From NCBI GenBank assembly GCA_900556795.1, contig USQD01000008.1:1-20476 (forward strand): a stretch of DNA of 20,476 bases, written 5' to 3'. The position numbers were made by a program, and so were the translations under genes. The notes under the pieces are model-generated. The model saw only the letters and a list, made by a program, of their open reading frames with translations. It was not told where the DNA came from and did no database searches. Shown one piece after another: positions 7,780 through 15,898 of the stretch; the first letter of the stretch is position 1; every line of letters begins with the position of its first letter. This DNA is from an uncultured Prevotella sp. (GTDB lineage: Bacteria; Bacteroidota; Bacteroidia; Bacteroidales; Bacteroidaceae).

Positions 7780-7818
7780 ATATATATAATAAGGTGTAAT
7801 AAAACAAAAAAACATTAT

Positions 7819-9276
7819 ATGAAGTTACAAGAATTGCTCAAAAACATCCAGCCGGTTCAGATTATCGGAGATGTAGAAGTAGAGGTGTCGGGCATTAACA
7901 TCGACTCTCGAAAGATTAAGGAAGGTCACCTGTTTGTTGCCATGAAAGGTACACAGGTCGATGGACACAAGTTTATTCCTAAGGCAATAGAGCTCGGCGC
8001 CAAGTCGGTATTGTGCGAAGACATGCCTGAGGACAAGACAGAGGGCGTAACTTACATTCAGGTAGAATCTACCGAAGACGCTGTAGGAAAAGTAGCTACA
8101 CTCTTCTATGGAGACCCATCTAGAAAATTGAAATTGGTTGGCGTTACTGGTACCAATGGTAAAACTACCATCGCCACCTTATTATATAATATGTTCCGCA
8201 AGTTCGGACACAAGTGTGGATTGCTCTCTACCGTATGCAACTACATCGAAGATGAAGCTATCCCAGCTGACCATACAACTCCAGACCCTATCGAGCTGAA
8301 CTATCTGCTCAGCAGAATGGTAGAGGCTGGCTGCGAATATGCATTTATGGAATGCTCTTCTCATGCCATCGCTCAGAAGCGTATCGGCGGTCTGCAGTTT
8401 GCCGGGGGGCTGTTCACCAACCTGACCCGTGACCATCTGGATTATCACAAGACCTTCGAGAACTACCGCAATGCCAAGAAGGCTTTCTTCGATGGTCTGC
8501 CTAAGACAGCCTTCGCCATCACCAATGCGGATGACAAAAACGGTATGATTATGGTACAGAATACCAAGGCTACTGTGAAGACCTACTCTACCCGCTCTAT
8601 GGCAGACTTCAAGGCAAGAATCCTGGAATGTCACTTTGGTGGCATGTATTTGGAGGTAGACGGCAGAGAAGTAGGCGTACAGTTTATCGGCAAGTTCAAC
8701 GTGAGCAACCTGCTCGCTGTATACGGTGCAGCCATCATGCTTGGCAAGAAGCCTGAAGATGTACTCGTGGTGATGAGTACCCTTCACAGCGTAAACGGAC
8801 GCCTGGAACCTATCCAGTCACCAGAAGGCTATACAGCCATCGTTGACTATGCCCATACACCAGATGCATTGGAGAACGTATTGAACGCCATCCACGAAGT
8901 GCTCGACGGCAAGGGCGGCGAAGTAATTACCGTCTGCGGTGCCGGTGGAAACCGTGACAAGGGAAAGCGCCCACTGATGGCACAGGAGGCTGTAAAGCAG
9001 AGCGATAAGGTAATCATCACCAGCGACAATCCTCGTTTTGAAGAGCCACAGGACATCATCAACGACATGCTTGCCGGTCTCAATGCCCAGCAGATGAAAA
9101 AGGTAATCAGCATCGTAGACCGCAAAGAGGCAATCCGCACAGCCTGCATGATGGCAAAGAAGGGCGACGTAATCCTCGTTGCCGGCAAGGGGCATGAAGA
9201 CTATCAGGAGATCAAGGGCGTGAAGCACCACTTTGATGACAAGGAAGTGATTCGCGAAATCTTCGGTATCAAGTAG
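7819..9276 (+). CDS. murE: UDP-N-acetylmuramoyl-L-alanyl-D-glutamate--2,6-diaminopimelate ligase MurE
   Basis: This cytoplasmic Mur ligase adds the third stem-peptide residue using ATP. The 485-residue length fits the family. [10 protein letters not shown] (108-117) is the ATP-binding loop. TTPDP and the LTRDHLDYH segment are conserved Mur ligase features. The DNPR motif (403-406) marks meso-diaminopimelate specificity rather than lysine. A longer in-frame ATG at 7750 would add 23 residues lacking family similarity and lies inside a hairpin, so the start at 7819 ([10 protein letters not shown]) is preferred. The start context is A-rich with no Shine-Dalgarno, as in neighbouring genes. murF, which often follows murE elsewhere, is not here; mraY is next. 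Confidence 0.96.
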   Translation: MKLQELLKNIQPVQIIGDVEVEVSGINIDSRKIKEGHLFVAMKGTQVDGHKFIPKAIELGAKSVLCEDMPEDKTEGVTYIQVESTEDAVGKVATLFYGDPSRKLKLVGVTGTNGKTTIATLLYNMFRKFGHKCGLLSTVCNYIEDEAIPADHTTPDPIELNYLLSRMVEAGCEYAFMECSSHAIAQKRIGGLQFAGGLFTNLTRDHLDYHKTFENYRNAKKAFFDGLPKTAFAITNADDKNGMIMVQNTKATVKTYSTRSMADFKARILECHFGGMYLEVDGREVGVQFIGKFNVSNLLAVYGAAIMLGKKPEDVLVVMSTLHSVNGRLEPIQSPEGYTAIVDYAHTPDALENVLNAIHEVLDGKGGEVITVCGAGGNRDKGKRPLMAQEAVKQSDKVIITSDNPRFEEPQDIINDMLAGLNAQQMKKVISIVDRKEAIRTACMMAKKGDVILVAGKGHEDYQEIKGVKHHFDDKEVIREIFGIK

Positions 9277-9309
9277 TAATATCATCAATTAGAAAAAGAG
9301 AAAAGAACA

Positions 9310-10578
9310 ATGTTATACTATCTTTTTAGATTTCTGGAACAGTGGGGCATCTCCGGTTCTCACATGTGGGGCTACATCTCATTCCGTGCCCTGCTCGCAC
9401 TGATATTGTCATTGGTTATTTCTGCCTGGTTCGGAGAGAAATTTATCAAGTTTCTCAAGAGCAAACAGATTACTGAGACTCAGCGTGACGCCAGCATCGA
9501 CCCATTCGGTGTGAAAAAAATCGGCGTACCTTCCATGGGTGGTGTCATCATCATCCTAGCTATTCTCGTACCGGTATTGCTGCTCGGAAGATTGCGCAAC
9601 ATCTACCTTATCCTGATGATTATCACCACCGTATGGCTCGGTTTCCTCGGAGGAATGGACGACTTCATCAAGATTTTCAAGCGCGACAAGGAGGGTTTGA
9701 AGGGTAAATACAAGATTGTAGGCCAGATAGGTATCGGCCTCATCGTGGGTCTGGTGCTCTGGGGATCTCCTGACGTAAAGATGAATGAGAACCTAGCCAT
9801 TGAGCAACAGGGACAGGAGACGGTGGTAAAACACCGCACGGAGGCGAGAAAATCGCTGAAGACCACGATTCCATTCGTCAAGGGACATAACCTGGACTAT
9901 TCCAGCATCACCAGCTTCTGCGGTAAGTACAAGGTTGCAGCAGGCTGGATTCTCTTTGTGATTATGACCATCTTCGTGGTTACAGCCGTTTCCAACGGTG
10001 CCAACCTCAATGATGGTATGGACGGAATGTGTGCCGGAAACTCCGCCATCATAGGTGTGGCACTAGGCATACTTGCGTATGTGTCTTCGCACATCGAGTT
10101 TGCCGCCTACCTCAACATCATGTATATCCCTGGCTCTGAAGAGCTGGTGGTTTTCTTCTGCGCCTTTATCGGGGCCCTCATCGGTTTCCTCTGGTACAAC
10201 GCCTACCCTGCTCAGGTATTCATGGGCGACACCGGTTCTTTGACCATCGGTGGTATCATCGCCGTGGGCGCCATTATCATCCATAAGGAACTGATGTTGC
10301 CTATTCTCTGCGGAATCTTCTTCGTAGAGAGCCTCAGCGTAATGATGCAGGTTTATTACTACAAGCTAGGTAAGCGCAAGGGAATCAAGCAGCGCATCTT
10401 CAAGCGCACTCCAATACATGACAACTTCCGAACCCAGGACAGCCAGCTGGACCCTGACTGCAAGTACTTATGGAAGAAGCCTCGTAACTGCTATCACGAG
10501 TCGAAGATTACCATCCGCTTCTGGATTGTAACCATCATTCTGGCGGCATTGACCATCATCACATTGAAGATTAGATAA
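9310..10578 (+). CDS. mraY: phospho-N-acetylmuramoyl-pentapeptide-transferase MraY
   Basis: This integral membrane enzyme transfers phospho-MurNAc-pentapeptide from UDP to undecaprenyl phosphate, forming lipid I. The 422-residue protein has about ten hydrophobic segments. Family motifs are GVPSMGG (72-78), GGMDDF with the Asp pair 117-118, NLNDGMDG (232-239) and MGDTGSL further on. It is about 60 residues longer than E. coli MraY, mainly from a polar insertion at about 152-200 between two helices. I believe this is shared by Bacteroidetes. It lies 33 nt after murE, and a small hairpin follows its stop before murD. Confidence 0.97.
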   Translation: MLYYLFRFLEQWGISGSHMWGYISFRALLALILSLVISAWFGEKFIKFLKSKQITETQRDASIDPFGVKKIGVPSMGGVIIILAILVPVLLLGRLRNIYLILMIITTVWLGFLGGMDDFIKIFKRDKEGLKGKYKIVGQIGIGLIVGLVLWGSPDVKMNENLAIEQQGQETVVKHRTEARKSLKTTIPFVKGHNLDYSSITSFCGKYKVAAGWILFVIMTIFVVTAVSNGANLNDGMDGMCAGNSAIIGVALGILAYVSSHIEFAAYLNIMYIPGSEELVVFFCAFIGALIGFLWYNAYPAQVFMGDTGSLTIGGIIAVGAIIIHKELMLPILCGIFFVESLSVMMQVYYYKLGKRKGIKQRIFKRTPIHDNFRTQDSQLDPDCKYLWKKPRNCYHESKITIRFWIVTIILAALTIITLKIR

Positions 10579-10582
10579 TAAA

Positions 10583-10600
10583 CAGGCTCGTAGCAGCCTG
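10583..10600 (+). other. intercistronic hairpin between mraY and murD
   Basis: CAGGCT and AGCCTG form a perfect 6-bp stem around CGTAGC, starting 4 nt after the mraY stop and ending 20 nt before murD. No T-run follows, so full termination is unlikely. Confidence 0.45.
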
Positions 10601-10620
10601 AACAGATAAAAACAAGAACA

Positions 10621-11958
10621 ATGAGTAAAATTGTAATTTTAGGAGCTGGCGAGAGCGGAGCAGGTGCTGCCGTGCTGGCCAAGAAAGAGGGATTTGAGGT
10701 CTTTGTATCTGATATGTCTAAGATCAAGGACAACTACAAGAAGTTGATGGACGACCACAATATCGAGTGGGAAGAAGGTCATCACACAGAAGAGAAAATC
10801 TTAGATGCCGACGAAGTTATCAAGAGTCCGGGTATTCCTAAGGAAGCACCTATGATTCAGAAACTGATGGCTAAAGGCACTCCTATCATCAGCGAAATAG
10901 AGTTTGCCGGTCGTTATACCGATGCCAAGATGATCTGCATCACAGGAAGCAACGGAAAGACTACCACAACTTCTCTGATATATCACATCATCAAGTCGGC
11001 TGGCTATGATGTAGGCTTGGCTGGCAACATCGGAAAGAGTCTGGCGCTGCAGGTGGCTGAGACTCCTCACAAATATTATGTCATCGAGCTGAGCAGTTTC
11101 CAGCTCGACAACATGTATGAGTTCCGTGCCAACGTGGCTATCCTGCTCAACATCACTCCAGACCATCTGGACCGCTATGAGTTCAAGATGCAGAACTATA
11201 CCGATGCCAAGATGCGCATCACACAGAACCAGACAGAGGAAGACAGCTTCATCTTCTGGAACGACGACCCTATCGTTACTAAGGAGTTGGCTAAGTACAA
11301 CCTCAAGTCACACCTCTGCCCATTCTCTGAATTCAATGAGGACGGTTGTGTGGGCTACATTGAGGACGGCAAGTACAAGCTCAACTTCCCATCAGCCTTC
11401 GAAATGCCACAGACAGACATGAGTCTCCGCGGTAAGCACAATATCTACAACAGTCTGGCTGCAGGTTTGGCTTGCAACATCGTAGGCATCGACCACGAGA
11501 CTCTGCACAAGGGTCTCAGCGACTTCCCTGGCGTAGAGCATCGTCTGGAGAAGGTGGGCAAATTCCAGGGCGTCTACTATGTAAACGACTCAAAGGCAAC
11601 CAATGTGGATGCCTGCTGGTATGCGCTGGAGAGCATGACTACCCCAACCATCCTTATCATCGGTGGCAAGGACAAGGGAAATGATTATAACCAGATCAAG
11701 GACCTGGTGAAGGAGAAATGTGCAGGTATCGTATACCTGGGAGCTGACAATCAGAAGTTGCACGACAACTTTGATGCACTCGGCATCCCTGTTCGTGACA
11801 CCCACAGCATGAAAGACTGCGTGGCAGCCTGCCAGGAATTAGCAAAGCCAGGCGACACCGTATTGCTCAGCCCATGCTGCGCAAGCTTCGACCTGTTCAA
11901 GAACATGGAAGACCGTGGCGAGCAGTTCAAGGCATTGGCAAGAGCCATCGGAGAATAA
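10621..11958 (+). CDS. murD: UDP-N-acetylmuramoylalanine--D-glutamate ligase MurD
   Basis: This cytoplasmic ligase adds D-glutamate to UDP-MurNAc-L-Ala with ATP. The 445-residue length is typical. The N-terminal Rossmann-like fold begins KIVILGAGESGAG. KSPGIPKEAP is the conserved substrate-binding segment. The ATP loop is TGSNGKTTTTSL (108-119). ELSSFQL and ITPDHLDRYE are central-domain signatures. VNDSKATN and ILIIGGKDKG belong to the C-terminal domain, and LLSPCCASFDLF near the end is diagnostic of MurD. It is in the expected dcw position between mraY and ftsW, with gaps of 42 and 41 nt. Confidence 0.97.
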   Translation: MSKIVILGAGESGAGAAVLAKKEGFEVFVSDMSKIKDNYKKLMDDHNIEWEEGHHTEEKILDADEVIKSPGIPKEAPMIQKLMAKGTPIISEIEFAGRYTDAKMICITGSNGKTTTTSLIYHIIKSAGYDVGLAGNIGKSLALQVAETPHKYYVIELSSFQLDNMYEFRANVAILLNITPDHLDRYEFKMQNYTDAKMRITQNQTEEDSFIFWNDDPIVTKELAKYNLKSHLCPFSEFNEDGCVGYIEDGKYKLNFPSAFEMPQTDMSLRGKHNIYNSLAAGLACNIVGIDHETLHKGLSDFPGVEHRLEKVGKFQGVYYVNDSKATNVDACWYALESMTTPTILIIGGKDKGNDYNQIKDLVKEKCAGIVYLGADNQKLHDNFDALGIPVRDTHSMKDCVAACQELAKPGDTVLLSPCCASFDLFKNMEDRGEQFKALARAIGE

Positions 11959-11999
11959 CTTATTACTTTGCAGGAATTTAGAGATAGGACAATTAGGAA

Positions 12000-13277
12000 A
12001 TGAACAATAAAACCATAGGCAACATATTCAAGGGAGACAAGGTTATCTGGATGATATTCTTCTTCCTTTGCATGATAAGTATCATAGAGGTATATTCTGC
12101 CTCCAGCTCTTTGACATATAAGACCGGTAACTATATGGCACCTGTCATCAGGCATATAGGACTGTTGGGGCTCGGCTTGCTTACCATGATATGTATGCTC
12201 AAGGTGAAGTGTAAGTTCTTCAAGATTGTGACGCCATTCATGCTTGCCCTATCCTTCGTCTTACTCCTCTGGGTGCTCGTAGCTGGTCAATCAACCAACG
12301 GCGCCTCCAGATGGATAAGTCTGGCAGGTATCAACTTCCAGCCATCAGAGATAGCCAAAGGAGCCGTCGTATTAGCCGTAGCACAAATTCTGAGTGCAAT
12401 GCAGACAGAACATGGAGCAGAGAAAAGAGCATTCAAATACATTCTGATTGTCTCCAGTGTTTTCGTCGCTCTCATCGGATTGGAAAACCTTTCTACCGCC
12501 ATGCTGCTATGTTTCACCATCTTAAGCATGATGATCATAGGCAGAGTACCGATGCGACAGATAGGCAAACTGGTGGGAACAGCGCTTATAGCCATCTGTG
12601 TTCTCTTTGCCAGCATCATGATAGTTGGTAAAGACAAGGGCGATACGGCTAAGCCGGAAAATTCTCTGACAGAGAAGGTTGCGCAAGACGAAAAGGAAGA
12701 AACGGGCGTAGTAGACAAGCTGTTCCATAGAGCAGATACCTGGAAAGCCCGTATTGACAAATGGACTAGTTCCAAAACGATAGCACCAGAAGATGTAGAC
12801 CTGGACAAGGATGCACAGGTGGCGCATGCCAACATCGCCATAGCCTCATCCAACATCGCGGGAAACGGACCGGGCAACTCTGTAGAACGAGACTTTCTAT
12901 CGCAAGCCTACTCAGATTTCATCTATGCCATCATCATCGAAGAAATGGGTATAGAAGGAGCCATCTTTGTGGCTTTGCTTTATATTTTCCTACTGTTCAG
13001 GGCAGGAAGAATAGCGAACAGATGTGAGAACAATTTCCCGGCATTCCTATGCATGGGACTGGCGATACTGCTGGTAATACAGGCATTGTTCAATATGCTT
13101 GTAGCAGTGGGACTTGCACCGGTAACCGGACAGCCGCTGCCACTTATCAGCCGAGGTGGAACATCCACCGTTATCAACTGTCTATATCTTGGCATCATTC
13201 TGAGCATCAGCCGTACTGCAAAAAAGAAAGAAGGGGCTCAAAACATGCCAAATTCTGACAAAATAGCTGTTGCATAA
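12000..13277 (+). CDS. ftsW: SEDS-family peptidoglycan glycosyltransferase FtsW
   Basis: This polytopic membrane protein polymerises lipid II at the septum with FtsI. The 425 residues contain about ten hydrophobic segments. SEDS signatures visible are GASRWI (101-106), FQPSEIAKG (113-121), GNGPGNS (288-294), the YSDFIYAIIIEEMG segment with the presumed catalytic Asp306, and PLISRGGTS near the C-terminus. A polar, charged insertion at about 210-275 (KPENSLTEKVAQDEKEE and on) lengthens the large loop before the catalytic segment. The last 15 residues are polar. It is followed by a 96-nt gap with a dyad and a promoter-like element, so it may end the first transcriptional segment of the cluster. 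Confidence 0.96.
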   Translation: MNNKTIGNIFKGDKVIWMIFFFLCMISIIEVYSASSSLTYKTGNYMAPVIRHIGLLGLGLLTMICMLKVKCKFFKIVTPFMLALSFVLLLWVLVAGQSTNGASRWISLAGINFQPSEIAKGAVVLAVAQILSAMQTEHGAEKRAFKYILIVSSVFVALIGLENLSTAMLLCFTILSMMIIGRVPMRQIGKLVGTALIAICVLFASIMIVGKDKGDTAKPENSLTEKVAQDEKEETGVVDKLFHRADTWKARIDKWTSSKTIAPEDVDLDKDAQVAHANIAIASSNIAGNGPGNSVERDFLSQAYSDFIYAIIIEEMGIEGAIFVALLYIFLLFRAGRIANRCENNFPAFLCMGLAILLVIQALFNMLVAVGLAPVTGQPLPLISRGGTSTVINCLYLGIILSISRTAKKKEGAQNMPNSDKIAVA

Positions 13278-13296
13278 AAAAAAGTATAATTAATTA

Positions 13297-13329
13297 AGCA
13301 AAAAATGCCATTAAATGGATTTTTTTGCT
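13297..13329. other. imperfect dyad in the ftsW-murG gap (weak terminator or regulator site)
   Basis: AGCAAAAAATGCCAT faces ATGGATTTTTTTGCT across TAA, with 13 of 15 positions complementary. The core is only CCAT/ATGG and the outer stem is A/T, so it would be a weak A-tract/T-tract terminator. It ends right where the TACCTTTG element begins, placing the dyad over the -33 region of the putative murG promoter. Confidence 0.42.
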
Positions 13330-13337
13330 TACCTTTG
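13330..13337 (+). promoter_or_regulatory. candidate internal promoter (-7 element TACCTTTG) for murG-murC-ftsQAZ
   Basis: TACCTTTG fits TAnnTTTG exactly, in the widest gap inside the cluster, 36 nt before the murG start codon. The -33 region is covered by the dyad and has no TTTG at the right spacing. The same octamer precedes rsmH. Confidence 0.55.
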
Positions 13338-13349
13338 CGTTGGATTTAT

Positions 13350-13363
13350 TGACCTTAGGGTCA
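13350..13363 (+). other. leader hairpin upstream of murG
   Basis: TGACC pairs with GGTCA around TTAG, with a possible extra T-G pair outside. It lies 12 nt after the -7 element and 10 nt before the murG ATG, at the predicted 5' end of the transcript. Confidence 0.4.
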
Positions 13364-13373
13364 GCAAACTAGA

Positions 13374-14486
13374 ATGGATATGAATAATGAACTAAGAATT
13401 ATCATAAGCGGAGGCGGCACAGGTGGTCATATATTCCCTGCCGTATCCATCGCAAATGCCATCAAGGCGAAACGCCCTGATGCTAAAATTTTGTTTGTAG
13501 GAGCACTCGGCAGAATGGAAATGCAGCGTGTTCCTGCTGCAGGTTATGAAATTAAAGGATTGCCAATCTGCGGCTTCGACAGAAAGCATCTGCTCAAAAA
13601 TGTCGCTGTACTCTTCAAGATATGGAAAAGTCAGCACATGGCTAAGAACATCATCAAGAACTTCAAGCCAATGGCGGCTGTAGGAGTGGGCGGCTATGCC
13701 AGTGGACCTACTCTCAACGTTTGCGCCAGCAAAGGTATTCCTTGTCTCATTCAGGAACAGAACTCATACGCAGGTGTTACCAATAAGCTTTTGGCCAAGA
13801 AGGCAGAAAAGATTTGCGTGGCTTACGAAGGAATGGAGCGTTTCTTCCCAGCCGACAAAATTATCATGACGGGTAACCCTGTCAGACAGAATGTGCTTGA
13901 CTCTACTATCAGCAAGGAAGAGGCAAGAAAGCAATTCGGACTCGACCCGGAGAAGAAAACCATCCTGCTCGTCGGTGGTAGTCTCGGAGCTAGAACCATC
14001 AACGAGAGTATACTCCAGCACCTTGACTTGGTGAAGGAAAGCGGAGTGCAGTTTATCTGGCAGACAGGTAAGTACTACAATGCTGCTATCATGGAGCAAC
14101 TCAAGGGTAAAGAATTGCCGATGCTCAAGGTAACAGACTTCATCAGCGACATGGGTGCAGCTTACAAGGCAGCTGACCTGGTTATAAGCCGTGCCGGCGC
14201 CAGCAGCATCAGCGAGTTCTGTCTTATCGGCAAGGCTGTCATCCTGGTTCCGAGCCCTAACGTAGCAGAAGATCACCAGACCAAGAATGCCATGGCATTG
14301 GTGAACAAGGATGCAGCAATCTACGTCAAGGACGCAGATGCACCAGAGGTACTGCTGAAGAAAGCCATTGAAACAGTGAAAGACGAAGCCAAGCTCGCCT
14401 CACTCTGTGAGAATATTAAGAAATTAGGATTAAAGAACTCTGCCGACGTCATCGCCGACGAAGTCATCAAATTAGCAACAAAGTAA
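13374..14486 (+). CDS. murG: UDP-N-acetylglucosamine--lipid I N-acetylglucosaminyltransferase MurG
   Basis: This peripheral membrane GT28 enzyme adds GlcNAc to lipid I to form lipid II on the inner face of the cytoplasmic membrane. The 370-residue length is typical. GGGTGGHIFPAVSIA (13-27) is the N-terminal glycine-rich loop. GVGGYASGPT and QEQNSYAGVTNK are conserved acceptor-side segments. GGSLGARTIN and SRAGASSISE form the UDP-GlcNAc-binding part. An alternative ATG two codons downstream (13380) cannot be excluded. The stop shares one base with the murC start (TAATG), so the two are translationally coupled. Confidence 0.97.
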   Translation: MDMNNELRIIISGGGTGGHIFPAVSIANAIKAKRPDAKILFVGALGRMEMQRVPAAGYEIKGLPICGFDRKHLLKNVAVLFKIWKSQHMAKNIIKNFKPMAAVGVGGYASGPTLNVCASKGIPCLIQEQNSYAGVTNKLLAKKAEKICVAYEGMERFFPADKIIMTGNPVRQNVLDSTISKEEARKQFGLDPEKKTILLVGGSLGARTINESILQHLDLVKESGVQFIWQTGKYYNAAIMEQLKGKELPMLKVTDFISDMGAAYKAADLVISRAGASSISEFCLIGKAVILVPSPNVAEDHQTKNAMALVNKDAAIYVKDADAPEVLLKKAIETVKDEAKLASLCENIKKLGLKNSADVIADEVIKLATK

Positions 14487-15862
14487 TGGAAATCAAAGAT
14501 ATTAAAGCAGTTTATTTTGTAGGAGCTGGTGGCATTGGTATGAGTGCCATCGCAAGATACTTTCTCAACAAGAAGTTGGTAGTAGCAGGATATGACAAGA
14601 CGCCATCTAATCTGACTCATGAGTTGGAGAAAGAGGGAATGCTCATTCACTACGAGGAAAACGTAGACCTGATTCCTGAAGCATGCAAGGATGCAAAGAC
14701 AACATTGGTTATCTTTACACCAGCTATTCCTGCAGAACACAAGGAACTGGTTTTCTTCCATGAGAACAACTTCACCATCGAGAAGCGTGCACAGGTTTTA
14801 GGAACATTGACACGTACTCACAAAGGATTGTGCGTAGCTGGTACTCACGGCAAGACATCAACTTCTACCATGTGTGCCCATATCATGCACCAGAGTCACG
14901 TTGACTGCAATGCCTTTCTCGGAGGAATCTCCAAGAACTATGGTACCAACTACATTCTCTCAGACAAGAGCGACTTCGTAGTCATCGAGGCAGATGAGTT
15001 TGACCGCAGTTTCCATTGGTTGCGCCCATGGATGAGTGTCATCACATCTACAGACCCTGACCACCTCGATATTTATGGCACCAAGGAAGCTTATCTTGAA
15101 AGCTTCCGCCATTATACGGAATTGATTCAGCCAGGCGGTGCTCTTATCATCCACAAGAATCTGGAGATGAAGCAGCACGTACAGGACGGTGTCAAAATAT
15201 ATGAATATAGTCAGGACGAAGGTGACTTCCACGCAGAAAACATCAAGATAGAGAATGGCGGAATCACATTCGATTTCATCTCTCCTATCGAGAATGTAAC
15301 TGGCGTAGAGCTCGGTCAGCCAGTGCCAATCAACATCACCAACGGTGTAGCAGCCATGGCTATGGCGCAGCTGAACGGCTGCACAGCAGATGAGCTTCGC
15401 AACGGCATGAAGACCTACGGCGGCGTAGACCGTCGTTTCGACTTCAAGATAAAGAACGACAAACACGTATTTCTATCAGACTATGCACATCATCCAAAGG
15501 AGATTTACCAGAGTGCAAAGAGTATTCGTGAGCTCTACAAAGATCGCAAGATTACAGCTATCTTCCAGCCACATCTCTATACCCGCACCCGTGACTTCTA
15601 CAAGGATTTTGCCAACAGTTTGAGTCTCCTCGATGAAGTGATACTCTGCGACATCTACCCAGCTCGCGAACAGCCAATTCCTGGAGTAACATCCAAGCTG
15701 ATTTACGACAACTTGAAGCCAGGTGTAGAAAAGAGCATGATTCACAAGGAAGATGTACTTGACTTGGTAAAGAACAGGGATTTCGATGTACTTGTTGTAT
15801 TAGGAGCTGGCGACTTAGACAACTACGTACCACAAATTACAGAGATTCTTGAAAAGAAATAA
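14486..15862 (+). CDS. murC: UDP-N-acetylmuramate--L-alanine ligase MurC
   Basis: This cytoplasmic ligase adds L-alanine to UDP-MurNAc, the first stem-peptide residue. The 458-residue length is typical. GAGGIGMSAIARYF near the N-terminus is the UDP-binding loop, and AGTHGKTSTS (118-127) is the ATP loop. EADEFDRSFHWLRP and STDPDHLDIYG are central-domain signatures. YAHHPKEI and FQPHLYTRTRDF are diagnostic of MurC. It follows murG with a 1-nt overlap. Directly after its TAA comes an ATG opening an 8-codon ORF that fills the gap to ftsQ. Confidence 0.97.
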   Translation: MEIKDIKAVYFVGAGGIGMSAIARYFLNKKLVVAGYDKTPSNLTHELEKEGMLIHYEENVDLIPEACKDAKTTLVIFTPAIPAEHKELVFFHENNFTIEKRAQVLGTLTRTHKGLCVAGTHGKTSTSTMCAHIMHQSHVDCNAFLGGISKNYGTNYILSDKSDFVVIEADEFDRSFHWLRPWMSVITSTDPDHLDIYGTKEAYLESFRHYTELIQPGGALIIHKNLEMKQHVQDGVKIYEYSQDEGDFHAENIKIENGGITFDFISPIENVTGVELGQPVPINITNGVAAMAMAQLNGCTADELRNGMKTYGGVDRRFDFKIKNDKHVFLSDYAHHPKEIYQSAKSIRELYKDRKITAIFQPHLYTRTRDFYKDFANSLSLLDEVILCDIYPAREQPIPGVTSKLIYDNLKPGVEKSMIHKEDVLDLVKNRDFDVLVVLGAGDLDNYVPQITEILEKK

Positions 15863-15898
15863 ATGCATATCCATAACATCAGAGAATAAATGCATATC
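15858..15898 (+). repeat. 14-nt direct repeat spanning the murC-ftsQ junction
   Basis: AATAAATGCATATC occurs exactly at 15858-15871 and 15885-15898, offset 27 nt (nine codons). Each copy holds a stop codon followed at once by ATG CAT ATC. The second copy is the real ftsQ start; the first looks like a duplicated start region. Confidence 0.85.
15863..15889 (+). CDS. possible 8-codon ORF between murC and ftsQ
   Basis: ATG follows the murC TAA directly and encodes MHIHNIRE, with its own TAA abutting the ftsQ ATG. It is in frame with both neighbours and exactly fills the 27-nt gap. It could carry ribosomes from murC to ftsQ, be a relic start duplicated with the repeat, or be chance. No protein function is implied. 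Confidence 0.3.
   Translation: MHIHNIRE

Noticed and set aside
7750..7818. N-terminal extension of murE by 23 residues
   Set aside because: The extension is encoded by the intercistronic hairpin and an A/T-rich leader and has no MurE similarity. [10 protein letters not shown] at 7819 is the usual N-terminus.
11959..11999. TTACTTTG promoter-like octamer between murD and ftsW
   Set aside because: It misses the A at position 2 of TAnnTTTG and has no TTTG at -33. It is too weak to call.
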